Below are positions 1 to 6,892 of a DNA stretch of 11,212 nt, in pieces. Each line of letters opens with the position of its first letter. Positions within the stretch are counted from its first letter, which is position 1. This stretch comes from Candidatus Omnitrophota bacterium. Its GTDB lineage: Bacteria; Omnitrophota; Gorgyraeia; 2-01-FULL-45-10. The DNA is taken from NCBI GenBank assembly GCA_030695725.1, contig JAUYPN010000043.1:1-11212 (forward strand), written 5' to 3'. The notes beneath the pieces are model-generated. The model had not been told where the DNA came from, searched no databases, and saw only the letters and a list, made by a program, of their open reading frames with translations. Both the position numbers and the translations under genes were made by a program.

Positions 1-135
1 CTGGTATCATTGCATAATATACATTTTTATGTTAAACTCATACAGAAATCGCGGCAGGCAATTAAGGATGATTGCTTTGAAAGTTTCAGGCTTCAGTTCG
101 CGAATAAATACTTAAAGACGGAAGGAGAGGTGTAG
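1..135 (+). CDS. tgt: tRNA-guanine transglycosylase, C-terminal end (partial)
   Basis: Frame 1 is open from the left edge to a TAG at 133-135 and encodes the last 44 residues of a protein whose start lies outside the window. The stretch SLHNIHFYVKLIQKSRQAI followed by FESFRLQFANKY matches the conserved C-terminus of bacterial Tgt, which exchanges guanine-34 for preQ1 in tRNAs with GUN anticodons during queuosine synthesis. The His in LHN (residue 5 of the fragment) corresponds to the zinc-ligand histidine of the family; the zinc cysteines would lie upstream. The stop is 2 nt from the yajC start, and tgt-yajC-secD is a widely conserved gene order, which supports the call. The ribosome binding site of yajC sits inside the last codons of this gene. 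Confidence 0.88.
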   Translation: MVSLHNIHFYVKLIQKSRQAIKDDCFESFRLQFANKYLKTEGEV

Positions 136-137
136 AA

Positions 138-419
138 ATGGGCGGCGCGCAAAGTCCTATAGTAAGTTTGATGCCGGTGATATTTATCTTCATAATATTC
201 TATTTTCTGCTGATAAGGCCTCAAAAGAAGGCCCAGGATGAATTGAAGAAGATGATAGCGGCTTTGAAGAGGAATGACGAAGTCATAACGACCGGCGGTA
301 TACACGGCACGGTCGTCAATATCAAGGAGACTGCAGTTACTCTGAAGATCGATGATAACGTCAAGATAGATGTGGAGAAGAACTGTATCGCAAGAATGAA
401 GAGAAAAGCGTCCGAATAA
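138..419 (+). CDS. yajC: Sec translocon accessory subunit YajC
   Basis: This 93-residue protein has the YajC layout: a short N-terminus, one membrane segment (about residues 8-26), the conserved LIRPQKK turn right after it (25-31), and a small cytoplasmic domain with the family-typical NDEVITTGGIHGTVVNI stretch. YajC binds SecDF in the inner membrane and assists Sec-dependent export and YidC-linked insertion. Its length is normal for the family. The start is supported by a GGAGAGG Shine-Dalgarno sequence at 124-130, 7 nt before the ATG. It lies 2 nt after tgt and 13 nt before secDF, so co-transcription is very likely. Confidence 0.95.
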   Translation: MGGAQSPIVSLMPVIFIFIIFYFLLIRPQKKAQDELKKMIAALKRNDEVITTGGIHGTVVNIKETAVTLKIDDNVKIDVEKNCIARMKRKASE

Positions 420-432
420 ATAGGAGACACAA

Positions 433-2658
433 ATGAACAAGGCCTTGCAATGGAAGCTGTTGGGTATCATAGCGCTTACTATAATCTGCGTGACGATGAT
501 ATTACCGCCTTTCACCGTGAAGAGCTCTGATGGCAAGGTGCTCCAGAAGGGAAAGATAAATCTCGGGCTCGACTTACAGGGCGGCATGCATGTCGTCCTG
601 AAGGTGGATATGTCCAAGGTCCCTCTTGAAGCCAGAAAAGACGCCGTCGAGAGAGTTATGGAGATCGTCAGGAACAGGGTCGACCAGTTCGGCGTGGGTG
701 AAATGGCCATTCAGAGGCAGGGTAGGGAGAATATCATAGTCCAGCTTCCGGGCGTCAGCGATAGAGAGAGGGCGCTTGAGATCATAGGCAAGACCGCGCA
801 TCTCGAGTTCAGGATAGTTTCGGATAACGCGGAAGATATAAAGAAGGCCCTAAACAACGAACCTGTCGAAGGGTATGAATTGAAATACCTTGAAAAAGAG
901 AGGGCCGGGCGTGAGCCGGTGCTCATATCAAAAGAAGCTTCTTTAACGGGCGATGTTATAGTCAACGCCAAGACAGATTTCAGCTCCAGCGGGTTCGGAG
1001 AGCCTTATGTCTCGCTGGCGCTCAATACCAAGGGTGCGGAAGTTTTTTACGCGATAACCCAAGCCAATGTGGGTAAGCGCCTGGCGATAGTCCTCGACGG
1101 GAAAGTCCAGTCGGCGCCGGTGATACGCGAGCCCATACCTTCCGGCCAGGCTCAGATCAGCGGAAGCTTTACGGTTGAGGAAGCGAACGACCTCGCTATA
1201 GTCTTAAGAGCGGGCGCCCTGCCGGCGCCTGTGATAGTGGAGGAAGAGAGAACGGTGGGCCCGCTTCTCGGAGCTGACTCCATAAAGGCCGGACTGCGAG
1301 CCACCATAATAGGCGGTCTCCTCGTATTCATCTTTATGATCATCTACTATCGATTAGCGGGCGTTATAGCCAATCTTGCGCTGGCGTTTAACTTGCTCAT
1401 AATACTCGCGTGTCTGGCGATGTTCAAGGGCACTTTAACTCTGCCCGGCATAGCCGGTCTGATATTGACTATCGGTATGTCGGTCGATGCGAACGTACTT
1501 ATCTATGAAAGGATACGGGAAGAGCTTAAGCTCGGGAAGACTTTAAGAGCGGCTATAGCTTCCGGATACCATAGGGCATTCTCCGCGATATTTGATTCCA
1601 ACCTCACAACAATAATAGCCGCCGCGCTGATATTCAAATTTGGGACCGGTCCCATAAGAGGATTCGCGGTAACGTTGACGATAGGTCTATTGGCCAACCT
1701 CTTTACGGCGGTAACATGCACGCGTACGATATTTGAGCTTATGTGCGATCAGTTTGACCTCGCCAAGCTCAAATTCATGTCGATAGTACCCGGGACGAAG
1801 ATAGATTTTATCTCTAAGAGAAAAATATGCTACGCGATCTCCGCGGTCATCATAATAGTCGGCGTCTCGATATTTGCTTTACGCGGCGAGAGTAACTACG
1901 GCGTAGATTTCTCCGGAGGCACTCTGCAGCAGTTCATGTTCGATAAGCCGATCAAAATAGACGCTGTAAGGAATAGCCTGAAGGAGATGGGCTTGGGCGG
2001 CGCTTCCATACAGCAATACGGCAATCCGAAGGAACTTATAATAAGAACCCAAGCCGACACCACCAAAGAGATAAACGGTCTCTTCACCGATAAATTCAAA
2101 GACAATCCTTTCACTCTACTAAAGGTTGAAACGGTGGGCCCTACCGTAGGAAAGAACCTTAAGCAGAATGCCACCGTGAGCCTGCTGCTGGGCCTGGCCG
2201 GCATATTGGTCTACGTGATGATACGCTTCAATATAAAGTACGCCATAGCCGGCGTAGTCGGATTACTGCACGACGTTCTGATAGCCGTAGGCGCCCTGGC
2301 GCTAACGCACAGGCAGTTCGATCTCACGATAGTGGCGGCGCTTCTTACCATAGCGGGTTATTCGATCAACGATACAATAGTCATCTATGACAGGATACGC
2401 GAAAACTTAAGGCTCGTTAAGAAGGGCAGTTTCATAGACGTGGTCAACTTAAGTATAAACCAGACGCTTGGCAGGACTATTCTCACTACGGGCGTAACGA
2501 TGCTGGTAGTAATGGCTCTCCTATTCTTCGGCGGAGAGGTTCTTAATAACTTCGCGTTCTGTCTCTTTGTGGGATTCATATCGGGAGTGTATTCCACCGT
2601 TTACATATCGAGCCCGTTGATAATATCGTGGCAGAAGAAGTACGTTGCTAAAAGATAA
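433..2658 (+). CDS. secDF: Fused SecD-SecF protein translocase subunit
   Basis: This 741-residue protein joins SecD and SecF in one chain. SecDF is an RND-related inner-membrane motor that uses the proton gradient to pull exported proteins into the periplasm after SecA-driven translocation. The SecD half has an N-terminal membrane helix (about 9-25), the LGLDLQGG signature (44-51), a large periplasmic P1 region, and a membrane bundle containing DANVLIYERIRE (from Asp352). The SecF half begins near residue 460 with its own membrane helix, the NYGVDFSGG signature, then LLHDVLIAVG (Asp614) and NDTIVIYDRIREN (Arg656). Asp352 and Asp614 appear equivalent to the conserved intramembrane aspartates implicated in proton coupling in Thermus SecDF. 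AGGAG at 422-426 is 6 nt before the ATG. Fused and split forms both occur in bacteria; here there is no stop or frameshift between the halves. Confidence 0.96.
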   Translation: MNKALQWKLLGIIALTIICVTMILPPFTVKSSDGKVLQKGKINLGLDLQGGMHVVLKVDMSKVPLEARKDAVERVMEIVRNRVDQFGVGEMAIQRQGRENIIVQLPGVSDRERALEIIGKTAHLEFRIVSDNAEDIKKALNNEPVEGYELKYLEKERAGREPVLISKEASLTGDVIVNAKTDFSSSGFGEPYVSLALNTKGAEVFYAITQANVGKRLAIVLDGKVQSAPVIREPIPSGQAQISGSFTVEEANDLAIVLRAGALPAPVIVEEERTVGPLLGADSIKAGLRATIIGGLLVFIFMIIYYRLAGVIANLALAFNLLIILACLAMFKGTLTLPGIAGLILTIGMSVDANVLIYERIREELKLGKTLRAAIASGYHRAFSAIFDSNLTTIIAAALIFKFGTGPIRGFAVTLTIGLLANLFTAVTCTRTIFELMCDQFDLAKLKFMSIVPGTKIDFISKRKICYAISAVIIIVGVSIFALRGESNYGVDFSGGTLQQFMFDKPIKIDAVRNSLKEMGLGGASIQQYGNPKELIIRTQADTTKEINGLFTDKFKDNPFTLLKVETVGPTVGKNLKQNATVSLLLGLAGILVYVMIRFNIKYAIAGVVGLLHDVLIAVGALALTHRQFDLTIVAALLTIAGYSINDTIVIYDRIRENLRLVKKGSFIDVVNLSINQTLGRTILTTGVTMLVVMALLFFGGEVLNNFAFCLFVGFISGVYSTVYISSPLIISWQKKYVAKR

Positions 2659-2664
2659 TCATAT

Positions 2665-3540
2665 ATGACCGTAGATCAGGAGAAGCGCTTTAGAGATATC
2701 AAACGCATCCTGCTGATCATCCTGGTGCTGAATTGGGGTGTGGCCTTAGCCAAGATATTCTACGGCTACGTCACGCACTTCACGAGCATGATGGCCGACG
2801 GATTTCACTCTCTCGCCGACGGCGCTTCCAATATAATAGGCCTTATAGGCATTACGCTCGCGCGGCGTCCCCCGGATAAAGACCATCCATATGGCCATAA
2901 AAAATATGAAACACTCTTCTCCCTGGCGATCGCCGGGATGCTCTTCTTTGTATGCTTCAATCTTTTTAATGAAGGCATAAGGCGTCTGCACAGCCACACG
3001 GCGCCTCAGATAGATGTCGTTAGCATGATAGTGATGCTGGTGACCATGTCTATCAATATTTTCGTCATGATCTACGAATACAAGGCGGGTAAGCGCCTTA
3101 ATAGCGACATCCTCGTATCCGATGCTCTGCATACAAGAGCGGATATATTTACGTCCGCCTCCGTAATAATCGCGATGGCGGTGATCAAGTTGGGCTATCC
3201 GATCCTCGATCCGATAGTGACCATCATGATAGCGTTCTTTATAGCTTACGCGGCTTACTCCATCGCGAGAGACAGCTCTAAAGTCCTGTGCGATGAGATC
3301 GTGATATCGGACGATAATAAAATAATGGATGTCGTCATGGCTGTTAAAGGCGTCAGGGCCTGTCACAAGATAAGGACGCGCGGCAGATCCGATGACATAC
3401 ATATCGACCTCCACGTTCAGGTGAGCCCCGATATGCATGTTGACAGGGCCCACGACATAAGTTACCGCATAGAGAGCGCTATTAAGAGCTGCATATCCGG
3501 AGTCACCGATGTCGTGGTGCATATAGAGCCGAAAAAATAG
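2665..3540 (+). CDS. Cation diffusion facilitator family metal transporter
   Basis: The 291-residue product has the CDF layout: six predicted membrane helices in the first two thirds and a cytoplasmic C-terminal metal-sensing domain ending in VVVHIEPKK. CDF proteins are homodimeric antiporters that export divalent metals against protons. The transport site is visible as HxxxD in TM2 (His48, Asp52, within ADGFHSLADG) and HxxxD in TM5 (His156, Asp160, within DALHTRADIF). The family-conserved DHPYGHKKYE loop follows TM2. A His-Asp/His-Asp site is usually linked to zinc, but iron, cobalt or cadmium cannot be excluded from sequence. The gene starts 6 nt after secDF without a clear Shine-Dalgarno sequence, so translation may depend on coupling to the upstream gene. 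I give no gene symbol because subfamily assignment needs a tree. Confidence 0.92.
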   Translation: MTVDQEKRFRDIKRILLIILVLNWGVALAKIFYGYVTHFTSMMADGFHSLADGASNIIGLIGITLARRPPDKDHPYGHKKYETLFSLAIAGMLFFVCFNLFNEGIRRLHSHTAPQIDVVSMIVMLVTMSINIFVMIYEYKAGKRLNSDILVSDALHTRADIFTSASVIIAMAVIKLGYPILDPIVTIMIAFFIAYAAYSIARDSSKVLCDEIVISDDNKIMDVVMAVKGVRACHKIRTRGRSDDIHIDLHVQVSPDMHVDRAHDISYRIESAIKSCISGVTDVVVHIEPKK

Positions 3541-3545
3541 ATTTT

Positions 3546-5228
3546 ATGAAAAAGATCTGGAAGATAAAACCTGTAAATACAGCGGTTCAGAATGCCTTTT
3601 CTCAGGAACTCAAGATATCGAAGATAACGGCGCAGCTCCTGTCCAATAGGGGCATCGACAGCACAAAAGAAGCCGGCGAATTTATCGCCTGTTCGCTGTC
3701 GTCCTGTCACGACCCGCTTCTTATGAAGGACATGAATAGAGCGGTGGAACGCATAAAGAGCGCCATACTCGGCAAAGAGAAGATCTTAGTCTACGGCGAT
3801 TACGATGTAGACGGTATGACGGCCGTGACCGTACTATACACCGCTTTAAAAAATTTGGGCGCAATTGCCGAGACCTATATACCCAATAGATTGGAAGAGG
3901 GCTACGGCCTTAACATCGGCGCGATAAAGAAGGCCGAAAGGGACGGTGTTTCCCTGATAGTAACGGTTGACTGCGGCATCGGTTCTTTTGCCGAGATAGA
4001 GCACGCCGGGGCTTACAAAATAGATGTCATAGTCACCGACCATCATGAGATAGTCGGATCGAGGCTTCCCGCGGCATACGCCATAATAAATCCGCTTCAG
4101 GAAGGCTGTGGATATCCTTTTAAGCATCTGGCGGGCGTTGGTATCGCGTACAAGCTGGCTAAGGCGTTGTACGAAGGGACATCATTTCTGGCGGAGGACT
4201 TCCTGGACCTGGTATCGCTCGGCACGATAGCGGATATAGTCCCGCTCTTGGGAGAGAACAGAGTTCTCGCAAAGCACGGCCTCGACGAGATAAACAGAAG
4301 GACGAGGATAGGGCTGGATGCGCTTACGGAGGCCTCCGGCCTTAACGGAAAAGAGATATCGAGCGGTCACATAGGCTACATTCTGGGGCCCAGAATAAAT
4401 GCCATGGGGCGCACGGGCTCTCCGCAGAAAGCCCTGGAATTGCTGATGGCGGGTGACAGGGCCGAAGCCCTGAAGCTGGCGAAGATGCTGAATGCGGAGA
4501 ACAGGAACAGGCAGAAGATAGAGGCCGGTATACTCGAAGAGGCGCTTTCGAAAGTCGAACGTGAAGTTAATTTTAAGCATCATAAGGTGATAGTCCTGGG
4601 AAGCGAGAATTGGCATCCCGGAGTGATCGGCATCGTGGCATCCAGGATCGCCGATAGGTTCTATCGTCCGACCATACTCGTATCTTTAGACGGGAAACAT
4701 GGAAAGGGCTCCGGCAGGTCCATAGACAAGTTCAATCTGTTCGACGCCATCCTCAAATGCAAAGATCTTCTCATAGGGTTCGGAGGCCACGAGGGGGCCT
4801 GCGGCATAACCATAGAAAAAGATAAGCTTGATGATTTCAGGGACATGATCAATTCCCAGACATATGGAGACGCCGCCGAAGAGATATTCTCTCCACAGCT
4901 TAATATAGATATGGAGATACCCCTGAATAATCTGACCGAGAGCGTCATAGGCGAGATAGAAAGGCTGGCTCCGTTCGGGGAAGAGAATCCGAGACCGGTA
5001 TTCTCCTCACGCAACCTTCTCGTCAGGGAAGGCACGAGGCATATAGGTAAGAACGGTTTCAAGATGTGGGTGACCGATAATTCCACCACATGCGAGGCCG
5101 TGAGTTTCGGCCGGAATCAACTCGACGTGCCCAGATCAGGGTCCGGAGTGAATCTGGCGTATATACCGTCTATAAACGATTGGCAAGGATTGCAGTCGAT
5201 ACAACTCGAACTGAAGGACATACAATAA
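3546..5228 (+). CDS. recJ: Single-stranded-DNA-specific 5'-3' exonuclease RecJ
   Basis: The 560-residue product is full length for RecJ (E. coli enzyme about 577). RecJ degrades single-stranded DNA 5' to 3' in RecF-pathway recombination, base excision and mismatch repair. The DHH phosphoesterase motifs are visible: YGDYDVDG (83-90), IVTVDCGIG, VTDHHE with Asp165-His166-His167, and GTIADIVPL. The DHHA1 domain follows with GFGGHEGACG (411-420), and a C-terminal OB-like domain contains the LAPFGEENPRPVF motif. The expected Asp/His metal ligands look intact, so it should be active. It begins 5 nt after the CDF gene, again with no obvious Shine-Dalgarno sequence, and ends 1 nt before the GGDEF gene. 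Being embedded in an operon with secDF and a signalling protein is more likely expression linkage than shared function. Confidence 0.96.
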   Translation: MKKIWKIKPVNTAVQNAFSQELKISKITAQLLSNRGIDSTKEAGEFIACSLSSCHDPLLMKDMNRAVERIKSAILGKEKILVYGDYDVDGMTAVTVLYTALKNLGAIAETYIPNRLEEGYGLNIGAIKKAERDGVSLIVTVDCGIGSFAEIEHAGAYKIDVIVTDHHEIVGSRLPAAYAIINPLQEGCGYPFKHLAGVGIAYKLAKALYEGTSFLAEDFLDLVSLGTIADIVPLLGENRVLAKHGLDEINRRTRIGLDALTEASGLNGKEISSGHIGYILGPRINAMGRTGSPQKALELLMAGDRAEALKLAKMLNAENRNRQKIEAGILEEALSKVEREVNFKHHKVIVLGSENWHPGVIGIVASRIADRFYRPTILVSLDGKHGKGSGRSIDKFNLFDAILKCKDLLIGFGGHEGACGITIEKDKLDDFRDMINSQTYGDAAEEIFSPQLNIDMEIPLNNLTESVIGEIERLAPFGEENPRPVFSSRNLLVREGTRHIGKNGFKMWVTDNSTTCEAVSFGRNQLDVPRSGSGVNLAYIPSINDWQGLQSIQLELKDIQ

Positions 5229-5229
5229 A

Positions 5230-6540
5230 ATGCCAAGATTTAAACTGCACGTAAGAGTGACCCTCCTTATAACAGGCATGTCGTTCCTCTTCATATTCAT
5301 ATTTACATCCATCCAACTAAAGAACCACTTAGAGAGGCTCAATTCATACAATAAGTACCGGGCGCGCGTCGGGACCATCATAGTCAAGACGACCCTCGAG
5401 ATGCTCATTAAGGACATGCAGACAGAAGAGGCCTTATCCGGAATATTCGAAGCGGCCATAGAGTCCTTTTCGAAAGAGGGCGTTGTTGAAAAGATATCCG
5501 CGATCTCTATGGACGGCGTTGTCCTTGCCACGAACGATTCCATGGTGAGAGAGTTTGGAGAGTCGAAGCAGGACATAGATGCTTATCAAAAGTTGTCACA
5601 GGAATCGGGGCAGGCCGCATGGTTCTATTCGATGATAAACGAAAAGACGAAGGTTATAGACATATTCATACCGCTATCTATCGACCTGACGCCCAAGTAT
5701 ATCGTAAAGCTGTCATTCTCGATAGCCAATATGAGCCAGGCGATAGTGGATACGCTTATCCCGATATTATTGACCGTGATAGCGGTAGTCATCGGTAATC
5801 TATTTTTGGGCTTCATATTATTGAAGACGGTAGTCTGGCCCATTGAGGTATTGAACGCCGCCACCAAAGAGATAGCTTCCGGCAATCTCGACCTGAAAGT
5901 CGCCATAAAGACCAACGACGAGATACAGGAACTTGGAGAGACGTTCAACGAGATGACGATCGCTTTAAAGAAGATGAAAGAGCGGGCCGAGAACGCCAAT
6001 CCCCTGACGAAACTGCCCGGCAATAACGTCATCCGCGAAGAAGTTGAGAGCAGGATCAAGCGCGCAAATTTATTTGTCGCCATACATATAGACCTTGATA
6101 ATTTTAAAGCGTATAACGACAGGTACGGCATCGCCAAAGGCGATGAAGTTATAAAACTTACCAGCAGGATTTTGGACACGGCGATAAAGTCAAGCGGCAA
6201 CTCCGGCGATTTTCTCGGGCATGAAGGAGGCGATGACTTCTTCATAATAACGACGCCGGATAAGTCGGATGCCGTCACACAAAAAATAATTCATGATTTT
6301 GACTCCGAAATACGAAGTTTTTATTCAAAGGAAGACCTGGACGCCGGGTATATAGCTGAGAAGGACAGAAGAGGGGTGACAGTTAGATACCCGTTAATGA
6401 CCATATCGATGGCCGGCGTCACCAACCAGCGCAGGCCTATATCGAGTTATGCGGAGCTTACAAATATAGCGGTAAGCGTTAAGGTTAAAGTTAAGCAGGA
6501 GAAGAAGAGTAATTTCCTCTTAGATAGAAGGAGTGCATAG
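5230..6540 (+). CDS. Membrane HAMP-GGDEF protein, GGDDF variant (putative diguanylate cyclase or c-di-GMP sensor)
   Basis: The 436-residue protein has a membrane helix (about 8-28), a periplasmic sensor region of about 140 residues that I cannot assign to a family, and a second membrane helix (about 175-198). A HAMP linker follows (about 200-252, starting near WPIEVLNAATKEIASGNLD), then a GGDEF domain. GGDEF domains condense two GTP into cyclic-di-GMP. The metal/substrate region is kept (DLDNFKAYNDRYG, Asp288), and the signature reads GGDDF (333-337), a Glu-to-Asp change. The position of the RxxD inhibitory site reads NSGD (324-327), so product inhibition at that site is probably lost. The NPLTKLPGN stretch and GHEGGDDF resemble a GGDEF subgroup whose activity is often uncertain. 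It starts 1 nt after recJ, with only a distant AAGGA upstream. The last gene of the operon, it lies directly before a c-di-GMP riboswitch. Confidence 0.88.
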   Translation: MPRFKLHVRVTLLITGMSFLFIFIFTSIQLKNHLERLNSYNKYRARVGTIIVKTTLEMLIKDMQTEEALSGIFEAAIESFSKEGVVEKISAISMDGVVLATNDSMVREFGESKQDIDAYQKLSQESGQAAWFYSMINEKTKVIDIFIPLSIDLTPKYIVKLSFSIANMSQAIVDTLIPILLTVIAVVIGNLFLGFILLKTVVWPIEVLNAATKEIASGNLDLKVAIKTNDEIQELGETFNEMTIALKKMKERAENANPLTKLPGNNVIREEVESRIKRANLFVAIHIDLDNFKAYNDRYGIAKGDEVIKLTSRILDTAIKSSGNSGDFLGHEGGDDFFIITTPDKSDAVTQKIIHDFDSEIRSFYSKEDLDAGYIAEKDRRGVTVRYPLMTISMAGVTNQRRPISSYAELTNIAVSVKVKVKQEKKSNFLLDRRSA

Positions 6541-6569
6541 TTAAATAGAAAAAAGTTAGAATAATGCCA

Positions 6570-6598
6570 TTGTATCATTAGTATTAATGTGGTATAGT
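6570..6598 (+). promoter_or_regulatory. Sigma70-like promoter driving the c-di-GMP riboswitch transcript
   Basis: TTGTAT (6570-6575) and TATAGT (6593-6598) are separated by exactly 17 nt. Both are close to the -35 and -10 consensus. Transcription would start near 6605, about 20-25 nt before the first riboswitch pairing segments. It lies 30 nt after the preceding stop codon and gives the exported beta-helix gene its own transcription unit. No terminator for the upstream operon is visible before it, so read-through into the riboswitch is possible. Confidence 0.7.
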
Positions 6599-6628
6599 AT
6601 ATGGTGAGGATAGAAAAGAGTTAGGTTA

Positions 6629-6754
6629 TTGGGTAATACCGATAAAGGCACGCCATCTGAAAAGGTGGTTCGCAAAGCTTTAGAGCCTAAGTCCTGAGCA
6701 AGGTTGCCGAAGGCAACCGCGTCGAAGGATATGGCAGTCAGTTGCCGAAGCCAA
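6629..6754 (+). ncRNA. Cyclic-di-GMP-I (GEMM-I) riboswitch aptamer
   Basis: The leader matches the class I c-di-GMP aptamer. Helix P2 is CCATCT (6653-6658), a GAAA tetraloop (6659-6662) and AGGTGG (6663-6668). The conserved GCAAAGC follows at 6672-6678. The exact 11-nt GAAA-tetraloop receptor is present as CCTAAG (6686-6691) and TATGG (6730-6734), closed by TCCT (6692-6695) pairing AGGA (6726-6729). An apical 7-bp hairpin GGTTGCC-GAA-GGCAACC occupies 6702-6718. The 3' conserved segment reads GGCAGTCAGTTGCCGA (6733-6748). By alignment to the Vibrio Vc2 aptamer, G20 corresponds to G6648, A47 to A6675 and C92 to C6745; all three are conserved. Keeping G at position 20 favours c-di-GMP over the 3',3'-cGAMP variant, which typically has A. 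P1 is uncertain; TTGG (6629-6632) with CCAA (6751-6754) is one candidate. Confidence 0.92.
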
Positions 6755-6759
6755 GTGGA

Positions 6760-6796
6760 CCTATCAGCCAAATTATAGATGGTTGATAGGTTTTTT
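6760..6796 (+). terminator. Intrinsic terminator, expression platform of the riboswitch
   Basis: CCTATCAGCC (6760-6769) pairs with GGTTGATAGG (6781-6790) as a 10-bp stem with one G-U pair and an 11-nt loop, followed immediately by six T residues (6791-6796). It begins only a few nucleotides after the aptamer's conserved 3' end, the usual arrangement for a transcription-controlling riboswitch. GGTTG of the 3' arm could also pair with CAACC in the aptamer (6714-6718), and ACC at the 5' arm could be held in an extended P1. The sequence alone does not say whether ligand turns expression on or off. Confidence 0.88.
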
Positions 6797-6873
6797 GTTA
6801 GCCGAAAGCTAACACCCCGACGAGTATGGTGAAATTATCGAAGAGAATTTCACCATATCTTACGAGTCGGGGT
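6797..6873 (+). other. Two tandem hairpins in the mRNA leader after the terminator
   Basis: GTTAGC (6797-6802) pairs with GCTAAC (6808-6813) around a CGAAA loop. Directly abutting it, ACCCCGA (6814-6820) pairs with TCGGGGT (6867-6873). That outer stem encloses a perfect 12-bp stem TATGGTGAAATT (6825-6836) with AATTTCACCATA (6846-6857), separated by an asymmetric internal loop. No T-run follows, so it is not a terminator. The structure ends 4 nt before the Shine-Dalgarno sequence and would form only in read-through transcripts. It may stabilise the mRNA or influence ribosome access; I do not recognise it as a known RNA family. Confidence 0.75.
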
Positions 6874-6877
6874 AGAT

Positions 6878-6885
6878 GGAGGAGG
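6878..6885 (+). promoter_or_regulatory. Strong Shine-Dalgarno sequence for the exported beta-helix gene
   Basis: GGAGGAGG lies 7 nt before the ATG at 6893. It is the strongest ribosome binding site in the window, fixes the start codon, and contrasts with the weak or absent sites of the CDF and recJ genes. This suggests high translation once the terminator is passed. Confidence 0.85.
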
Positions 6886-6892
6886 ATTTAAC

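Noticed and set aside
93..710. Minus-strand open frame of 205 codons across yajC and the start of secDF.
   Set aside because: It lies opposite two well-supported genes and the encoded sequence resembles no family; it is a by-product of their codon usage.
2746..3522. Long open frame on the minus strand opposite the CDF transporter gene (258 codons).
   Set aside because: It is antisense to a clear CDF gene with intact motifs, has no ribosome binding site or recognisable domain, and its His/Tyr/Asp-rich composition is typical of a shadow frame.
6629..6754. The riboswitch considered as a 3',3'-cGAMP (GEMM-Ib) variant.
   Set aside because: The base equivalent to Vc2 position 20 is G (6648), whereas the cGAMP-selective group typically has A. 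Mixed specificity cannot be fully excluded without binding data.
6814..6873. The large hairpin before the beta-helix gene considered as a second terminator.
   Set aside because: It is followed by AGATGGAGGAGG rather than a T-run, so it lacks the feature needed for intrinsic termination.
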